A stretch of 64,000 nucleotides of DNA from Acidithiobacillus caldus ATCC 51756 (GTDB lineage: Bacteria; Pseudomonadota; Gammaproteobacteria; Acidithiobacillales; Acidithiobacillaceae), in the NCBI RefSeq assembly GCF_000175575.2, contig NZ_CP005986.1, positions 1,433,549-1,497,548 on the forward strand, written 5' to 3'. The position numbers and the translations under genes are program-made. How positions within the stretch are numbered: the stretch's first letter is position 1; every line of letters begins with the position of its first letter. The notes below the pieces were generated by a model that was not told the origin of the DNA, searched no databases, and was given only the letters and a program-made list of their open reading frames with translations. Shown here piece by piece: positions 24,326 through 34,317 of this stretch.

Positions 24326-26968
24326 TCAGGCGGCGGACAGTCGCTGCTCGAGCCATGCTCGCGCCAGGGCAAAGGCTGCGGTCAACTGCTCGGGATGCTC
24401 CGCCCCTGCCTGCGCCAGATCGGCCCGACCACCGCCCTTGCCGCCCATCACCTCTGCCACGGCATGGACCAGGGGTCCCGCCGCTACCCGATCCGTTAGC
24501 TCCTTGCTGACGGCGGCAATGAGCGCGACCTTATCGTTTTGCACACCCGCCAGGAGCAGGATGCCATGGGGGATCTGGCTGCGCAGACGATCCACGAGTT
24601 CGCGCAGGCCCTTGCCGTCCATGCCGTCGATCTGCTGCACCAGCACGGGTACTCCGGCGATGTCCTCGACAGCAGAAGCCAGCCGCTCCCCTGCCTGAGC
24701 CGCCAGTTTCTGACGCAAACGCTCCAGTTCCTTTTCCAGCTGGCGTTGGCGCTCCAGAGTCTGTGCCAGACGCTGATCCAGCTCCGCCGGAGCGACGTGC
24801 AGCAGGGCTGCGGCTGCGCGCAGACGCTGTTCGTCCAGCTGCACGGCGGCAATGGCCGCAGCACCGGCAGCGGCTTCGATGCGCCGGATACCAGCGGCGA
24901 CGCCACTTTCTGCCAAGATCTTGAAACAGCCGATATCACCCGTGGCCTGCACGTGCGTACCGCCGCAAAATTCCAGGGAATAATCGCCCAGACGCAGCAC
25001 CCGCACCTCCTCGCCGTATTTTTCACCGAACAGGGCCAAGGCGCCCAGGGATTGGGCCTGGGCAATGGGCAGGACCTGGACGTCGGCGACGACATTGGCG
25101 CGCACTGCGGCATTGACCCAGTTTTCGAGACTCTGTAGTTGCGCCAGTGTCAGTGGTTCCGGATGGCTGAAATCGAAGCGCAGACGCTCCGGCGTCACTA
25201 GCGAGCCTTTCTGCTGCACGTGGCTGCCCAACAGAGTGCGCAATGCCGCATGGAGCAAATGCGTCGCCGAGTGGTGGGCGGCGGTGGCGGCACGTGCGTC
25301 GCTGTCCACCTCGGCATGGACGATGTGACCCAGACGCAGTTCGCCAGACTCCACACGACCCAGATGCAGATGCAGGCTGGCCACGGGTTTCTGGGTGTCC
25401 TGGACCACAAAGCGCAAGCCCGCGGCATCCGTCAGGAGACCCCTATCGCCCACCTGGCCGCCGGATTCACCATAGAAGGGCGTCTGATCGAGAATCACGC
25501 TGCCCGTTTCGCCCGCCCGCAGCACATCCACGCGCTGCCCATCGCGAATGAGTGCCAGTACCCGACCGGCACCGCTGCAGCCGCCGTAACCGAGAAACTC
25601 CGTCGCCGGCAGTTCCATGGCAAGATCGTGATACAGCCGATCGGCCTTCACTTCGCCGCTGCCCACCCAAGCGGCTCGCGAGCGCTGGCGTTGCTCGGCC
25701 AGAGCCGCCTCAAAACCCGGCATATCCAAAGCGAGACCACGTTCCCGGGCAATGTCGGCCGTAAGATCCACCGGGAAGCCGTAGGTGTCCGAAAGGCGGA
25801 AGATGACCTCTCCCGGAATGGGCGCGCCGGGAGCGAGGCCGCCAATGGCCTCCTCGAGCAGCTCGAGCCCGCGTTCCAGGGTTTCGCGAAAGCGCGCCTC
25901 CTCGCGCCGCAGATGTCCCTGGATGTCCCGTTCCGCCCGGCGCAACTCGGGGTAGGCCTCACCCATGACGCTCACCAGTGGCGGTACCAGACGATGGAAG
26001 AAGATATCGCCAAGGCCCAGTTTGCGGCCGTGACGGACGGCGCGACGGATGATTCGGCGCAGCACATAGCCACGCCCTTCATTGCTCGGCAGGACACCGT
26101 CGGCCATGAGAAAACTACAGGCGCGAACGTGATCGGCCAGGACGCGCAGACTCGTATCTGCCGCTGGATCGGCACCATAGACCTTGCCAGAGATGTCTGC
26201 CGCTGCCTGAATGAGGGGTTGGAAGAGGTCGGTGTCGTAGTTGTTGTGCACACCCTGGAGTACCGCCGCCAGGCGTTCGAGGCCCATGCCGGTATCGACG
26301 GAGGGTTTCGGCAATGGCGTCAGACGGCCGCTGGAATCGCGATCGTACTGCATGAAGACGAGATTCCAGATCTCGATATAGCGATCGCCGTCGGCGTCGG
26401 GGCTCCCGGGCGGCCCTCCGGGGATTTCCGGACCGTGATCGTAAAAGATCTCCGAGCAGGGACCGCAGGGACCGGTGTCGCCCATGCTCCAGAAATTGTC
26501 CTTTTCGCCACAACGGGAAAAACGTGCCGGGTCGATGCCCATTTCCCGCAGCCAGATGTCTTCCGCCTCTCGATCCTCGGCAAAGACCGTCACCCAGAGG
26601 CGCTCTGGTGGCAACTTGAGCACTTCCGTGAGAAAGGTCCAGGCATAGCCGATGACCTCGCGCTTGAAGTAGTCGCCAAAGGAAAAATTGCCCAGCATTT
26701 CAAAAAAGGTGTGGTGGCGCGCGGTGTAGCCGACGTTTTCCAGATCGTTGTGTTTGCCGCCGGCGCGCATGCACCGTTGTGCCGACACGGCCCGGCGATA
26801 CGGCCGCTGCTCCAGCCCCAAAAAGGTATCCTTGAAGGGCACCATGCCGGCGTTGGTGAAGAGCAAGGTGGGATCGTTGCGCGGCACCAGCGGGCTCGAG
26901 GGTACGATCTCGTGGCCGCGGGCAGCGAAAAAATCGAGAAAGGCTTGGCGTATGGCTTGGGATCTCAT
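24326..26968 (-). CDS. alaS: Alanyl-tRNA synthetase
   Basis: AlaRS charges tRNA-Ala. The 880-residue protein has the class II catalytic domain at the N terminus ([40 protein letters not shown]), the editing domain with the zinc HxxxH motif ([14 protein letters not shown]) and the cysteine-containing [15 protein letters not shown], and the C-terminal domain ending in [15 protein letters not shown]. Length is standard. It is last in the recA-recX-alaS order common in proteobacteria. Confidence 0.98.
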   Translation of the reverse strand: MRSQAIRQAFLDFFAARGHEIVPSSPLVPRNDPTLLFTNAGMVPFKDTFLGLEQRPYRRAVSAQRCMRAGGKHNDLENVGYTARHHTFFEMLGNFSFGDYFKREVIGYAWTFLTEVLKLPPERLWVTVFAEDREAEDIWLREMGIDPARFSRCGEKDNFWSMGDTGPCGPCSEIFYDHGPEIPGGPPGSPDADGDRYIEIWNLVFMQYDRDSSGRLTPLPKPSVDTGMGLERLAAVLQGVHNNYDTDLFQPLIQAAADISGKVYGADPAADTSLRVLADHVRACSFLMADGVLPSNEGRGYVLRRIIRRAVRHGRKLGLGDIFFHRLVPPLVSVMGEAYPELRRAERDIQGHLRREEARFRETLERGLELLEEAIGGLAPGAPIPGEVIFRLSDTYGFPVDLTADIARERGLALDMPGFEAALAEQRQRSRAAWVGSGEVKADRLYHDLAMELPATEFLGYGGCSGAGRVLALIRDGQRVDVLRAGETGSVILDQTPFYGESGGQVGDRGLLTDAAGLRFVVQDTQKPVASLHLHLGRVESGELRLGHIVHAEVDSDARAATAAHHSATHLLHAALRTLLGSHVQQKGSLVTPERLRFDFSHPEPLTLAQLQSLENWVNAAVRANVVADVQVLPIAQAQSLGALALFGEKYGEEVRVLRLGDYSLEFCGGTHVQATGDIGCFKILAESGVAAGIRRIEAAAGAAAIAAVQLDEQRLRAAAALLHVAPAELDQRLAQTLERQRQLEKELERLRQKLAAQAGERLASAVEDIAGVPVLVQQIDGMDGKGLRELVDRLRSQIPHGILLLAGVQNDKVALIAAVSKELTDRVAAGPLVHAVAEVMGGKGGGRADLAQAGAEHPEQLTAAFALARAWLEQRLSAA

Positions 26969-26998
26969 GATGCTTCCAGTCGGGTGGTAATGGAGGAT

Positions 26999-27481
26999 TC
27001 AGTCCGCCGGAAATTCCGGGTGGTGGGTACCATAATGCGCTCGGAGGACGGCTGCGATGATCTCTCCGGGAAATCCGCGCGCCTGCAGGAAGCGGGCGCG
27101 TCGGCCCCACTCCTTGGCGGAATCCGGAGCCACGCTGCCAAAGCGTTTTTCCAGGGCGACGCTGGCGATCTTGTGCCAATCGGTCTCCGCCACGAGCGAT
27201 TCGCTGTCCACATCGGCCCCGGCACGCTGCAGATCGTGGCGCAAGCGCCAGGGACCGAAACCACGCTGGCAGGTGCTACGCAAACGTGCTTGCCCAAAAC
27301 GCAGATCGCTCAGCAGAGCTTGCGCCTCCAGCTCATCGAGAACGGCGTCCACCACGGCCGGGTCGGCACAGGTGCGCTGCAGGAGCCGACGCAATTCCGC
27401 CCGCGCATACTCGCGCCGCGCCAGGTGGCGCAGCGCGCAGGCTTCCAGAGTGGCGCGGGAGCAGGGCTCGGCACGGTTCAA
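26999..27481 (-). CDS. recX: RecA regulatory protein RecX
   Basis: RecX modulates RecA filaments. The 160-residue protein shows the three-repeat helical RecX pattern: [40 protein letters not shown] and [20 protein letters not shown]. The start TTG 27481 (MNRAEP) overlaps the recA stop by 4 bases (TTGA), so translation is coupled to recA. An alternative start further in is not needed. Confidence 0.9.
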   Translation of the reverse strand: MNRAEPCSRATLEACALRHLARREYARAELRRLLQRTCADPAVVDAVLDELEAQALLSDLRFGQARLRSTCQRGFGPWRLRHDLQRAGADVDSESLVAETDWHKIASVALEKRFGSVAPDSAKEWGRRARFLQARGFPGEIIAAVLRAHYGTHHPEFPAD

Positions 27482-28521
27482 TCGCCCGCCTCGGCAGCGA
27501 CGACGGGTCCTTCCTCGGCAAAGGCCAGGGGGTGACCGTTGGCGGCAGCGCGAACCCGCTCTTCGATTTCCTTGGCCATCTCGGGCCGTTCCTTGAGGAA
27601 TTGGCGCGCGTTGTCCTTGCCCTGCCCAATCCGCTCACCCTTGTAGCTATACCAGGCGCCACTTTTCTCGATGATATCGAACTTGACACCGAGATCCACC
27701 AACTCCGACAGGCGCGAGATCCCCTCGCCATAATAAATGGCGAACTCGGCCTCGCGAAAGGGCGGCGCCACCTTGTTTTTTACCACCTTCACCCGCGTGT
27801 CGCTGCCCAGGATCTCATCCCCTTTCTTGATGGTACCGATACGGCGGATATCCAGGCGCACTGAAGCGTAGAACTTGAGGGCATTACCACCGGTGGTAGT
27901 TTCCGGACTGCCGTACATCACTCCGATCTTCATGCGGATCTGATTGATGAAGATGACCAGGGTATTGGTACGGGAGATATTGGCCGTGAGTTTGCGCAAG
28001 GCCTGGCTCATGAGGCGTGCCTGTAGACCGACGTGGGAGTCGCCCATTTCCCCCTCGATCTCGGCCTTGGGCGTCAAGGCTGCCACGGAATCCACGACGA
28101 TGAGGTCGACGGCCCCGGAGCGCACCAGCATATCGGCGATTTCCAATGCCTGTTCACCGGTGTCGGGCTGGGAGATCAGGAGATTTTCGAGATCCACCCC
28201 CAACTTCTGGGCATAGCTTGGGTCCAGGGCGTGTTCGGCATCGATGAAGGCTGCCGTGCCACCACTGGCTTGGCAACTGGCAATGGCGTGCAGGGTGAGG
28301 GTGGTCTTACCCGAGGATTCGGGACCGTAAATCTCCACCACGCGTCCGCGCGGCAGGCCACCGACCCCTAGCGCCAGGTCGAGTCCCAGGGAACCCGTGG
28401 AGTACACCTGGATATCCTTGACGGCGCTCTGCTCCCCCAGGCGCATGATCGCACCCTTGCCAAACTGTTTATCGATCTGTGACAGGGCGGCGGCCAGGGC
28501 CTTGCTGCGATGTTCATCCAT
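27478..28521 (-). CDS. recA: Recombinase RecA
   Basis: RecA forms filaments on single-stranded DNA for recombination and the SOS response. The 347-residue protein has Walker [10 protein letters not shown], Walker [11 protein letters not shown], loop 1/2 segments and the signature [20 protein letters not shown]; no intein is present. AGGAGAG lies seven bases before ATG 28521. recX overlaps its stop. Its promoter region shows no evident LexA box. Confidence 0.98.
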   Translation of the reverse strand: MDEHRSKALAAALSQIDKQFGKGAIMRLGEQSAVKDIQVYSTGSLGLDLALGVGGLPRGRVVEIYGPESSGKTTLTLHAIASCQASGGTAAFIDAEHALDPSYAQKLGVDLENLLISQPDTGEQALEIADMLVRSGAVDLIVVDSVAALTPKAEIEGEMGDSHVGLQARLMSQALRKLTANISRTNTLVIFINQIRMKIGVMYGSPETTTGGNALKFYASVRLDIRRIGTIKKGDEILGSDTRVKVVKNKVAPPFREAEFAIYYGEGISRLSELVDLGVKFDIIEKSGAWYSYKGERIGQGKDNARQFLKERPEMAKEIEERVRAAANGHPLAFAEEGPVVAAEAGD

Positions 28522-28549
28522 GGGTCACTGCTCTCCTATGTGAGGGATA

Positions 28550-28571
28550 CGCCGAAGACCGGACTTCGGCG
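28550..28571 (-). other. Perfect hairpin in recA leader
   Basis: CGCCGAAG (28550-28557) and CTTCGGCG (28564-28571) are exact 8-base arms around a 6-base loop, lying in the transcribed leader about 30 bases upstream of the recA start. It has no T run. It may affect message stability or translation. Confidence 0.45.
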
Positions 28572-28599
28572 GCGCGACACTGCGCCGTGTGCTTGCCGC

Positions 28600-28628
28600 A
28601 TTCTAACCGAGGCGCTGACAATGACCAA
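28600..28628 (-). promoter_or_regulatory. Candidate recA promoter
   Basis: On the minus strand TTGGTC (28628-28623) and TAGAAT (28605-28600) are separated by 17 bases. It lies between the cinA stop and the recA leader hairpin. The sequence match is moderate. Confidence 0.4.
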
Positions 28629-28630
28629 TG

Positions 28631-28657
28631 GAAAGCGCCCCACGCTGCGTGGAGCGT
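28631..28657 (-). terminator. Weak hairpin after cinA
   Basis: A 9-base stem (28636-28644 with 28648-28656, one G-U pair in RNA) with a 3-base loop lies directly after the cinA stop. On the minus strand only CTTTCC follows, so termination may be partial. Confidence 0.4.
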
Positions 28658-28658
28658 T

Positions 28659-29480
28659 TCACTCCATCAGCATGGCGATGAGCCTGCCGAGGGCCACACT
28701 ACCGGCGGCGTACTGTACGGCCCAGCGGTCGCCGGAAAAATGGTGGACGGCGGCACGGCCGGGACCACCACGCCGTCCCCAGGCGATACAGACGGTGCCC
28801 ACGGGCTTGCCTGGGACGGCGCCCCCAGGACCGGCGATACCGCTGATGGCCAGGGCCATGTCGCCGTGCTCCAGGGCGCCTGCCAGCATCTCCAGAACCA
28901 CCGCCTCGGAAACGGCACCGTGGCGCGCCAGGGTCGTCGCCGCGACACCCAAAAGACTCTCCTTGGCGGCATTGGCGTAGGTGACGAGGCCCGCACGCAG
29001 GACCGCAGAAGAACCTGGCAGGGCGGCAACACGGGCGGCCACGCTGCCGGCAGTGCAGGACTCGGCGGTGGCTAGCGTCACCCCATGCCGCAGTCCCAGT
29101 TGCAGCAGCGCCCACTCCGGGGGGGCAAGATCCAGGGCGAGACCCTCATCCCGGCGCCAGTCCTCCCCGGGTAAAACGCCCGGCGCATCGCCAAAAAAAC
29201 TTTTCGGCATGTCGGTCAAAGGCCAGTGGCGCTGGCCCCACTGCGCCATGGCCGGCCAGTCCAGGGGATCGAGGGCGTGCCGGTGGGGGCCGCCGTCGAG
29301 CCAACGCTCGCGCTCCGGGAAATCCCCCAAAGCCAGGGCGAGGCCCGATACCTCGGGCAAATGCTGGACAAGTTCCAGACGCACCCGCCAGCCTGCCCGT
29401 TGCCCCCAAGCGGCTAGCCGCTGTGCGGTGGGCAAATGGGCCGGCCGCCAGGGTAGGAAGATACGGGCTTCAGAAGACAT
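28659..29480 (-). CDS. pncC: CinA-family nicotinamide-nucleotide amidohydrolase
   Basis: The C-terminal ~160 residues form the CinA C-terminal (PncC) domain that deamidates nicotinamide mononucleotide: TLATAESCTAGSVAARVAAL, FSGDRWAVQYAAG and ALAISGIAGPGGAVPGKPVG. The N-terminal ~110 residues are unlike the MoCF-type domain of full CinA and are not recognised. ATG 29480 has GGAGG upstream and overlaps thiL by 11 bases; 273 residues. The place upstream of recA is the usual one for cinA genes. Confidence 0.85.
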   Translation of the reverse strand: MSSEARIFLPWRPAHLPTAQRLAAWGQRAGWRVRLELVQHLPEVSGLALALGDFPERERWLDGGPHRHALDPLDWPAMAQWGQRHWPLTDMPKSFFGDAPGVLPGEDWRRDEGLALDLAPPEWALLQLGLRHGVTLATAESCTAGSVAARVAALPGSSAVLRAGLVTYANAAKESLLGVAATTLARHGAVSEAVVLEMLAGALEHGDMALAISGIAGPGGAVPGKPVGTVCIAWGRRGGPGRAAVHHFSGDRWAVQYAAGSVALGRLIAMLME

Positions 29481-30483
29481 GTTGGTGCCCTCCGTGTCCG
29501 TCGATTCGGCGAAGCTCTCCGCGCCAGCGCAGCTCGAGCCCCACCTCCGCCGGGGCGATCTCGCCCACGCGCGTGAGCGGTACGCCGGTCTCGCGACCAA
29601 TCCCACGCAGCGTATCTTCTAGCTCCGGGGGCACACAGAGGATGAGCTCATAATCGTCACCGCCCGTCAGCGGCCAACGCTGCCAGGCCTCCCAATCCTC
29701 CCCCAGGGCCGGGCGCAGGGCAACGCTGATGGGCAGGTCATCGACGCAGATCCGTGCACCGACCCCAGAAGCCTGAAGGATGTGGCCGAGATCGGCGACG
29801 AAACCGTCGGATATGTCCTGGGCACAGGCCACCCCACAACGCGCCGCTGCCTCCCCCAGGGCCGTCCGCGGTGTCGGGCGCAACCTGCGCTGCTCCAGTG
29901 CCCATTGGGCCTGCGTGCTCAAGCCTGCGGGTGGGCGCGCCGGCAAAGCGCGGGCGGACCAGGCGATGTCCAGGGCGGCGGCGGCGTCTCCGATGCAACC
30001 ACTGACCCAGACACCCTGGCCGGGGCGGGCGGCGTCCCGGCGCATGGGCGCATCGCGCTGGGCGCCCAGCACGGTGACGGTGAGGGTGAGCGGGCCGTCC
30101 GTTGCGACGGTATCGCCGCCGATGAGGCGCAGTCCACTGGGCTTGGCCAGGGCGCGCCAACCCGCAGCAAAGTCCTCCACCCAGAGGCCCCAGTCGCAGT
30201 TTTGCCCCGCGGGCAGACTCAAATTCAGCAGAGCCCAGCGGGGTATGGCACCCATGGCCGCCAGATCGCTGAGATTCACCGCCAAGGCTTTCCAAGCAAG
30301 ATCCGTGGCAGCCACATCGGCAAAGAAATGACGACCCGCCACCAGGGTGTCGCTACAGATGGTCACCGGTTCCCGGCAACGCACCACCGCCGCGTCATCG
30401 CCCATACCCACGAGCAGGTCGGGATCGGTTTCCCCCAAGGCGCTGCGGAGTACTTCGATGAGGCGAAACTCGCCCGGCTGCAT
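29470..30483 (-). CDS. thiL: Thiamine-monophosphate kinase ThiL
   Basis: ThiL phosphorylates thiamine monophosphate to the active diphosphate. The 337-residue protein has the family motifs VGMGDDAAVV near the N terminus, SDLAAMGAIPRWALLNLSLP, LIGGDTVATDGPLTLTVTVL and the C-terminal TGGDDYELILCVPP. ATG 30483 is preceded by GGAGGA; 28 further codons upstream are unsupported. cinA overlaps its 3' end. Confidence 0.96.
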   Translation of the reverse strand: MQPGEFRLIEVLRSALGETDPDLLVGMGDDAAVVRCREPVTICSDTLVAGRHFFADVAATDLAWKALAVNLSDLAAMGAIPRWALLNLSLPAGQNCDWGLWVEDFAAGWRALAKPSGLRLIGGDTVATDGPLTLTVTVLGAQRDAPMRRDAARPGQGVWVSGCIGDAAAALDIAWSARALPARPPAGLSTQAQWALEQRRLRPTPRTALGEAAARCGVACAQDISDGFVADLGHILQASGVGARICVDDLPISVALRPALGEDWEAWQRWPLTGGDDYELILCVPPELEDTLRGIGRETGVPLTRVGEIAPAEVGLELRWRGELRRIDGHGGHQHVF

Positions 30484-30550
30484 GGTCCATCCTCCTCCCA
30501 GACCGTCAACGTTCTCTCGGTAACACCATACCTGGGCCCACCATTTCCCT

Positions 30551-30579
30551 TGGGCAGGTTTCACCAATTCACTATAGTG
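30551..30579 (+). promoter_or_regulatory. Candidate gluQ promoter
   Basis: TATAGT (30574-30579) is a good -10 element; 17 bases upstream stands TGGGCA, a poor -35. Transcription would start close to the ATG at 30585, so the message may have little or no leader. Confidence 0.4.
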
Positions 30580-30584
30580 CGAGC

Positions 30585-31472
30585 ATGCCGCCGTCCTCCA
30601 CGCAAACGCAAGTCAGCCCTTCCGTGCCGTCGCCGGTTCGTGGTCGTTTTGCCCCCACTCCCAGCGGTCCGCTCCACGCGGGCTCCGTGCTCGCCGCCAT
30701 CGGCAGTTACCTGTCTGCCAAGGGAGCTGGAGGACTGTGGTACCTGCGCATGGAGGATCTGGATCGCCCACGCCTGCAGCCCGGCGCCGCCAGCACCATC
30801 CTCGCCCAGCTGGAAGCACTGGCCCTGGAATGGGATGGCGCCATTCTCTGGCAATCCCAACATCTGGAGCGCTATGGCGCGGCATTGAACCAGCTCATGG
30901 CGACCGGTATCGCCTATCCCTGCGGGTGCAGCCGCGCGGCTTTGCAGCAAAGCGCCGGCAACTGTCCCTGTCTGGAACGGCCGCCAGCCAAGGCGCGCGC
31001 ATGGCGGCTTCGCCCAGGGCCACGGGCCATGGAAGCTTGGGAGGATCGGTGGCGCGGCCCACAGCATCCCACAGTCCAGCACCCTCCACCCGCCCTGCTG
31101 CGCGCCGACCAGATCATCGCCTATGTCCTCGCGTCGGTGGTGGACGACGGTTTTCAGGGGGTAACGGAGGTGGTCCGCGGTGAGGATCTCCTGCCGCTGA
31201 CGGGGGTCCAGCGGCAGCTGCAAGCCGCCCTGGACCTGCCGCATCCCGGGTACGCCCACCTGCCTCTCATCCGCGATGATCGCGGGCGCAAGCTCTCCAA
31301 GAGCGCCGGGGCGCCAGGCGTTGCCGGATCACCGGGTAGAGCCTGGGAATTCTGCCTGCGCTACCTCGGCTGGGATCTTCCCGCCGATCTGATGGGGGCA
31401 GATGCCACCACCTGGCGGAATTGGGCAATCCAGCGCCTGCACTGCGGTGCACCGCTCTGGCCGCAGGGTTGA
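30585..31472 (+). CDS. gluQ: Glutamyl-Q tRNA(Asp) synthetase
   Basis: GluQ-RS attaches glutamate to queuosine in the anticodon of tRNA-Asp. The 295-residue protein is a class I catalytic domain without an anticodon-binding part: GRFAPTPSGPLHAGSVLAAI (HIGH-like), the cysteine pattern CGCSRAALQQSAGNCPC for zinc, VVRGEDLLPLTGVQRQL and the KLSKS loop in RGRKLSKSAG. ATG 30585 adds ~20 residues before the fold; GTG 30624 is an alternative, but neither has a clear ribosome binding site. It depends on queuosine, to which queF in this window contributes. Confidence 0.93.
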   Translation: MPPSSTQTQVSPSVPSPVRGRFAPTPSGPLHAGSVLAAIGSYLSAKGAGGLWYLRMEDLDRPRLQPGAASTILAQLEALALEWDGAILWQSQHLERYGAALNQLMATGIAYPCGCSRAALQQSAGNCPCLERPPAKARAWRLRPGPRAMEAWEDRWRGPQHPTVQHPPPALLRADQIIAYVLASVVDDGFQGVTEVVRGEDLLPLTGVQRQLQAALDLPHPGYAHLPLIRDDRGRKLSKSAGAPGVAGSPGRAWEFCLRYLGWDLPADLMGADATTWRNWAIQRLHCGAPLWPQG

Positions 31473-31577
31473 GGCACTCGGCCTGCAGCCGTACCACCCG
31501 GAATGCCATTCGCCATTCCAAAAATAATACGTTAGACTATTTAGGTACCATTGTTCCTAATCAGGGAGCTAGCTCAG

Positions 31578-32363
31578 GTGTCTACCGTTTTGTATGCCGA
31601 CACGTCTCACAAATGTATCGCTTTTACCGACCTCGTGGAGGGTGACGGTATCCAGGCCAACCAATTCCTCATCGTCCATGAGGGGGAAGGGATGCTTCTG
31701 GACCCGGGTGGCAACCTGACCTACAAGCATCTCCTGGCAGGCATGGCCGAGCACTTCTTGCCATCCCACCTGGATTACGTCTTTGCCTCTCACGAGGACC
31801 CGGACATCGTTGCTTCGGCCAACGGTTGGCTGCTCATCACCGAGGCCAAGATCCTCATTGCCGAGGAATGGACCCGTTTTCTGCCACATTTTTGTACCAA
31901 GGGCATGACGACGGGCCGGGTCATTGGTATTCCCCCTGCTGGCATGTGGGTCGAGCTCGGGGGACAGGAGTTGGCCATCGTTCCTGCCCACTATCTGCAC
32001 GCGGTCGGCAATTTCCATGTGTACGATCCCATATCGCGCATTCTTTTTTCTGGAGATGTCGGCGCCAATCTGGTCTCCGGCAGTGGGGCGGCAGCGGTCA
32101 TCGAGGGTACCGCAGCCTTTGCGGCGCATCGGGCAAGTGCCGGGATGGAGGCTTTTCATCGTCGCTACATGGGGGGACGCAAAGTCTGTGCGCTGTGGGC
32201 AGAGATGGTGCGCGGCATGGATGTGGAATGGATCGTGCCGCAGCACGGCGCCTCATTCCGCGGCAAGGAAACCGTTGCCGCCTTTCTGGACTGGTTTGCT
32301 GAACTCGACAGCGGTCCCGATCTGGTGGATGCCGCTGACTTTCACTATCCGCCACCGCGTTGA
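31578..32363 (+). CDS. ODP-type di-iron metallo-beta-lactamase protein
   Basis: The 261-residue protein has a metallo-beta-lactamase fold of the oxygen-binding di-iron protein (ODP/flavodiiron-like) type. Candidate ligands are H72, D74 and D76 in FASHEDPDIVAS, H141 in HYLHAVGNFHVYDP, D160 in ILFSGDVGANL and H223 in VPQHGASFRG. GTG 31578 is chosen for AGGGAG at a good distance; a TTG nine codons earlier is possible. No flavodoxin domain is attached, unlike true flavodiiron proteins. Family members bind O2 and act as sensors or reductases. A Roadblock-domain gene follows 30 bases later, suggesting a signalling pair; the process controlled is unknown. Confidence 0.83.
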   Translation: MSTVLYADTSHKCIAFTDLVEGDGIQANQFLIVHEGEGMLLDPGGNLTYKHLLAGMAEHFLPSHLDYVFASHEDPDIVASANGWLLITEAKILIAEEWTRFLPHFCTKGMTTGRVIGIPPAGMWVELGGQELAIVPAHYLHAVGNFHVYDPISRILFSGDVGANLVSGSGAAAVIEGTAAFAAHRASAGMEAFHRRYMGGRKVCALWAEMVRGMDVEWIVPQHGASFRGKETVAAFLDWFAELDSGPDLVDAADFHYPPPR

Positions 32364-32393
32364 CGCGCCACCAACTGACCCAAGGAGCCTCCC

Positions 32394-32744
32394 ATGTCCC
32401 CGGAAGCGTTCAATTCACTTCATCAACGCCTGCAGAGTATCTGCCCAGAGATTTTGGGTCTTGCCCTCATCGCCGGCGACGGGACCCTCCTCCTGGAAGG
32501 CGGGCGTACCGTCGGCGATGCCCGCCTGATCGGGATTGCCGGTGCTGCACTGGCACGTCTGGCCGGGCATATCAGCGATGAACTGGGTGAGTGTCGGGAG
32601 CAGGAAATCACGATCCGCTGCCAACAGCACCGTGCCTGCTTCTATCCCCTGAGCAACGATCGCATCCTGATGGTGGTCACGCCGGCGATGGTGGTTCTGT
32701 CCGATGCCTGCACTGCCCTGATTTGGGAGATGAACAGAATCTAG
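32394..32744 (+). CDS. Roadblock/LC7-like domain protein
   Basis: The 116-residue single-domain protein has the alpha/beta pattern of Roadblock/LC7 proteins: an N-terminal helix, LGLALIAGDGTLLLEGG, a long helix IGIAGAALARLAGHISDEL, then CFYPLSNDRILMVVTPAMVV. Such proteins regulate small GTPases or bind partners as dimers. AAGGAG precedes the ATG. No MglA-type GTPase gene is in the window. It is probably cotranscribed with the di-iron protein before it. Family assignment is moderate. Confidence 0.65.
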   Translation: MSPEAFNSLHQRLQSICPEILGLALIAGDGTLLLEGGRTVGDARLIGIAGAALARLAGHISDELGECREQEITIRCQQHRACFYPLSNDRILMVVTPAMVVLSDACTALIWEMNRI

Positions 32745-32788
32745 CAGGTCTGGTACGGGTCTGCGTCCGCCGCGCTATACTTCCGGCC

Positions 32789-33487
32789 ATGGACCTGCCT
32801 GCCCTGATCCCCGCCACGCTACTGCGCCGTTATCAACGCTTTCTGGCGGACTGTCGCCTGGAGGACGGCCAGACAGTCACCGTACACTGTCCCAATTCCG
32901 GCAGCATGCGCAGTTGTGCCACACCGGGGCAGCCGGTACTGCTGTCCCATCAGCCGTCCTCACGGCGCAAGTATCCCTGGACCTGGGAGCTCTACTGGAG
33001 CGGAAGCAGTTGGGTGTGCATCAACACCCAAAGGCCCAACGCCGTCGTCGCGGAAGCCATCGCAATGGGCAACATCCCGGAACTTGCCGGTTATCCGCTG
33101 CTGCGGCGTGAAGTGCCCTACGGGGATCACGCCCGCGTCGACATTTTTCTGGAGGGGTCGGACAAGCCCCCCGCCTATGTGGAGGTAAAATCCTGTACAC
33201 TCCTGGACGCCGATGGCGTCGTGCGGTTTCCCGATGCGGTCTCCCTGCGTGCGCGACGGCACCTGCAGTCGCTACAGGAAGTGGTGACGGCGGGCGCACG
33301 GGGGGTTCTGGTTTTTCTGATAGGGCGGGAGGATGGCCAGGGTTTCGCGCCAGCGGAAAGCATCGATCCCCAATACGCCGAGGCCCTGCGCCGGGCGCGG
33401 CAAGCAGGGGTGGAGATTCTTGCCTACCGCACTCGGGTCAGTCCTGATAGAATGATTCTAGATGCGGCAGAGACCCTACTTTTATAG
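32789..33487 (+). CDS. sfsA: SfsA family protein
   Basis: This 232-residue protein matches sugar fermentation stimulation protein A, a DNA-binding nuclease-like protein whose cellular role is poorly known. Recognisable parts are RYQRFLADCRLEDGQTVTVH, CPNSGSMRSCATPGQPVLLS, INTQRPNAVVAEAIAMGNIP, the nuclease-like PAYVEVKSCTLL and FPDAVSLRARRHLQSL. ATG 32789 is chosen to fit the family length; no strong ribosome binding site is seen. The open frame upstream overlaps the Roadblock gene and is not used. Confidence 0.93.
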   Translation: MDLPALIPATLLRRYQRFLADCRLEDGQTVTVHCPNSGSMRSCATPGQPVLLSHQPSSRRKYPWTWELYWSGSSWVCINTQRPNAVVAEAIAMGNIPELAGYPLLRREVPYGDHARVDIFLEGSDKPPAYVEVKSCTLLDADGVVRFPDAVSLRARRHLQSLQEVVTAGARGVLVFLIGREDGQGFAPAESIDPQYAEALRRARQAGVEILAYRTRVSPDRMILDAAETLLL

Positions 33488-33505
33488 CCGCGCGAGGAGT
33501 TATGC

Positions 33506-34315
33506 ATGTTGCGTCGAAGTCAGGAACGCCCCCCCGTACACATTCACAGCCCCGAAGAAGTGGAAAAGATGCGGGTAGCGGGCCAACTCACGGCCCAGGT
33601 CTTGAAAATGATCGCACCTTACGTACAGGCGGGCATCAGCACGGGCGAGTTGGACCGGATCTGCCACGATTACATCGTCAACGATCTCGACGCCATTCCT
33701 GCGCCCTTGAATTACCAGCCAAGCCCGGAATATCCGCCCTACCCCAAATCCGTCTGCATTTCCCTCAATCACGTGATCTGTCACGGCATACCCGGTGATC
33801 GCGTGCTCAAGGATGGGGACATCCTCAACATCGACGTGACGGTCATCAAGGATGGCTATCACGGCGACAGCAGCAAGATGTTCCTGGTGGGCAACGTACC
33901 CTTGAAGGCGCGACGGGTGGTGGAGGTGGCGCACGAGAGCATGGTCCGCGGCATCGCCCAGGTACGTCCGGGAGCGACCCTGGGCGATATCGGCCATGCC
34001 ATCCAGAGCTACGCCGAGGCCCAGCACTGCTCCGTGGTACGCGAGTTCTGCGGGCACGGCATCGGCCGCGTCTTCCACGATGAGCCACAGGTGCTGCACT
34101 ACGGTAATCCCGGTGAGGGGCTGCGTCTGGTACCCGGTATGACCTTTACCATCGAACCCATGATCAACGCCGGCAAGCGCCACATCAAGGCTCTGCCCGA
34201 TGGGTGGACCATCGTCACCAAGGATCACAGCCCCTCGGCGCAATGGGAACACACCATTCTGGTCACGGAGGATGGCCACGAGGTGCTGACCCAGTTGCCG
34301 GGCGATCCCCTCTGA
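33506..34315 (+). CDS. map: Methionine aminopeptidase, type I
   Basis: Map removes the initiator methionine. The 269-residue protein keeps the five metal ligands: two Asp in NIDVTVIKDGYHGDSSKM, His in REFCGHGIGRVFHDEPQV, Glu in TFTIEPMINAG and Glu in SAQWEHTILVTEDG. GAGGAG precedes ATG 33506. glnD begins almost at once after it, as in many proteobacteria. Confidence 0.97.
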   Translation: MLRRSQERPPVHIHSPEEVEKMRVAGQLTAQVLKMIAPYVQAGISTGELDRICHDYIVNDLDAIPAPLNYQPSPEYPPYPKSVCISLNHVICHGIPGDRVLKDGDILNIDVTVIKDGYHGDSSKMFLVGNVPLKARRVVEVAHESMVRGIAQVRPGATLGDIGHAIQSYAEAQHCSVVREFCGHGIGRVFHDEPQVLHYGNPGEGLRLVPGMTFTIEPMINAGKRHIKALPDGWTIVTKDHSPSAQWEHTILVTEDGHEVLTQLPGDPL

Positions 34316-34317
34316 AG

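Noticed and set aside
25220-27535. Long open frame on the plus strand (771 codons)
   Set aside because: It lies antisense to alaS, recX and the recA 3' end, all clearly real. It matches no family and reflects high-GC antisense openness.
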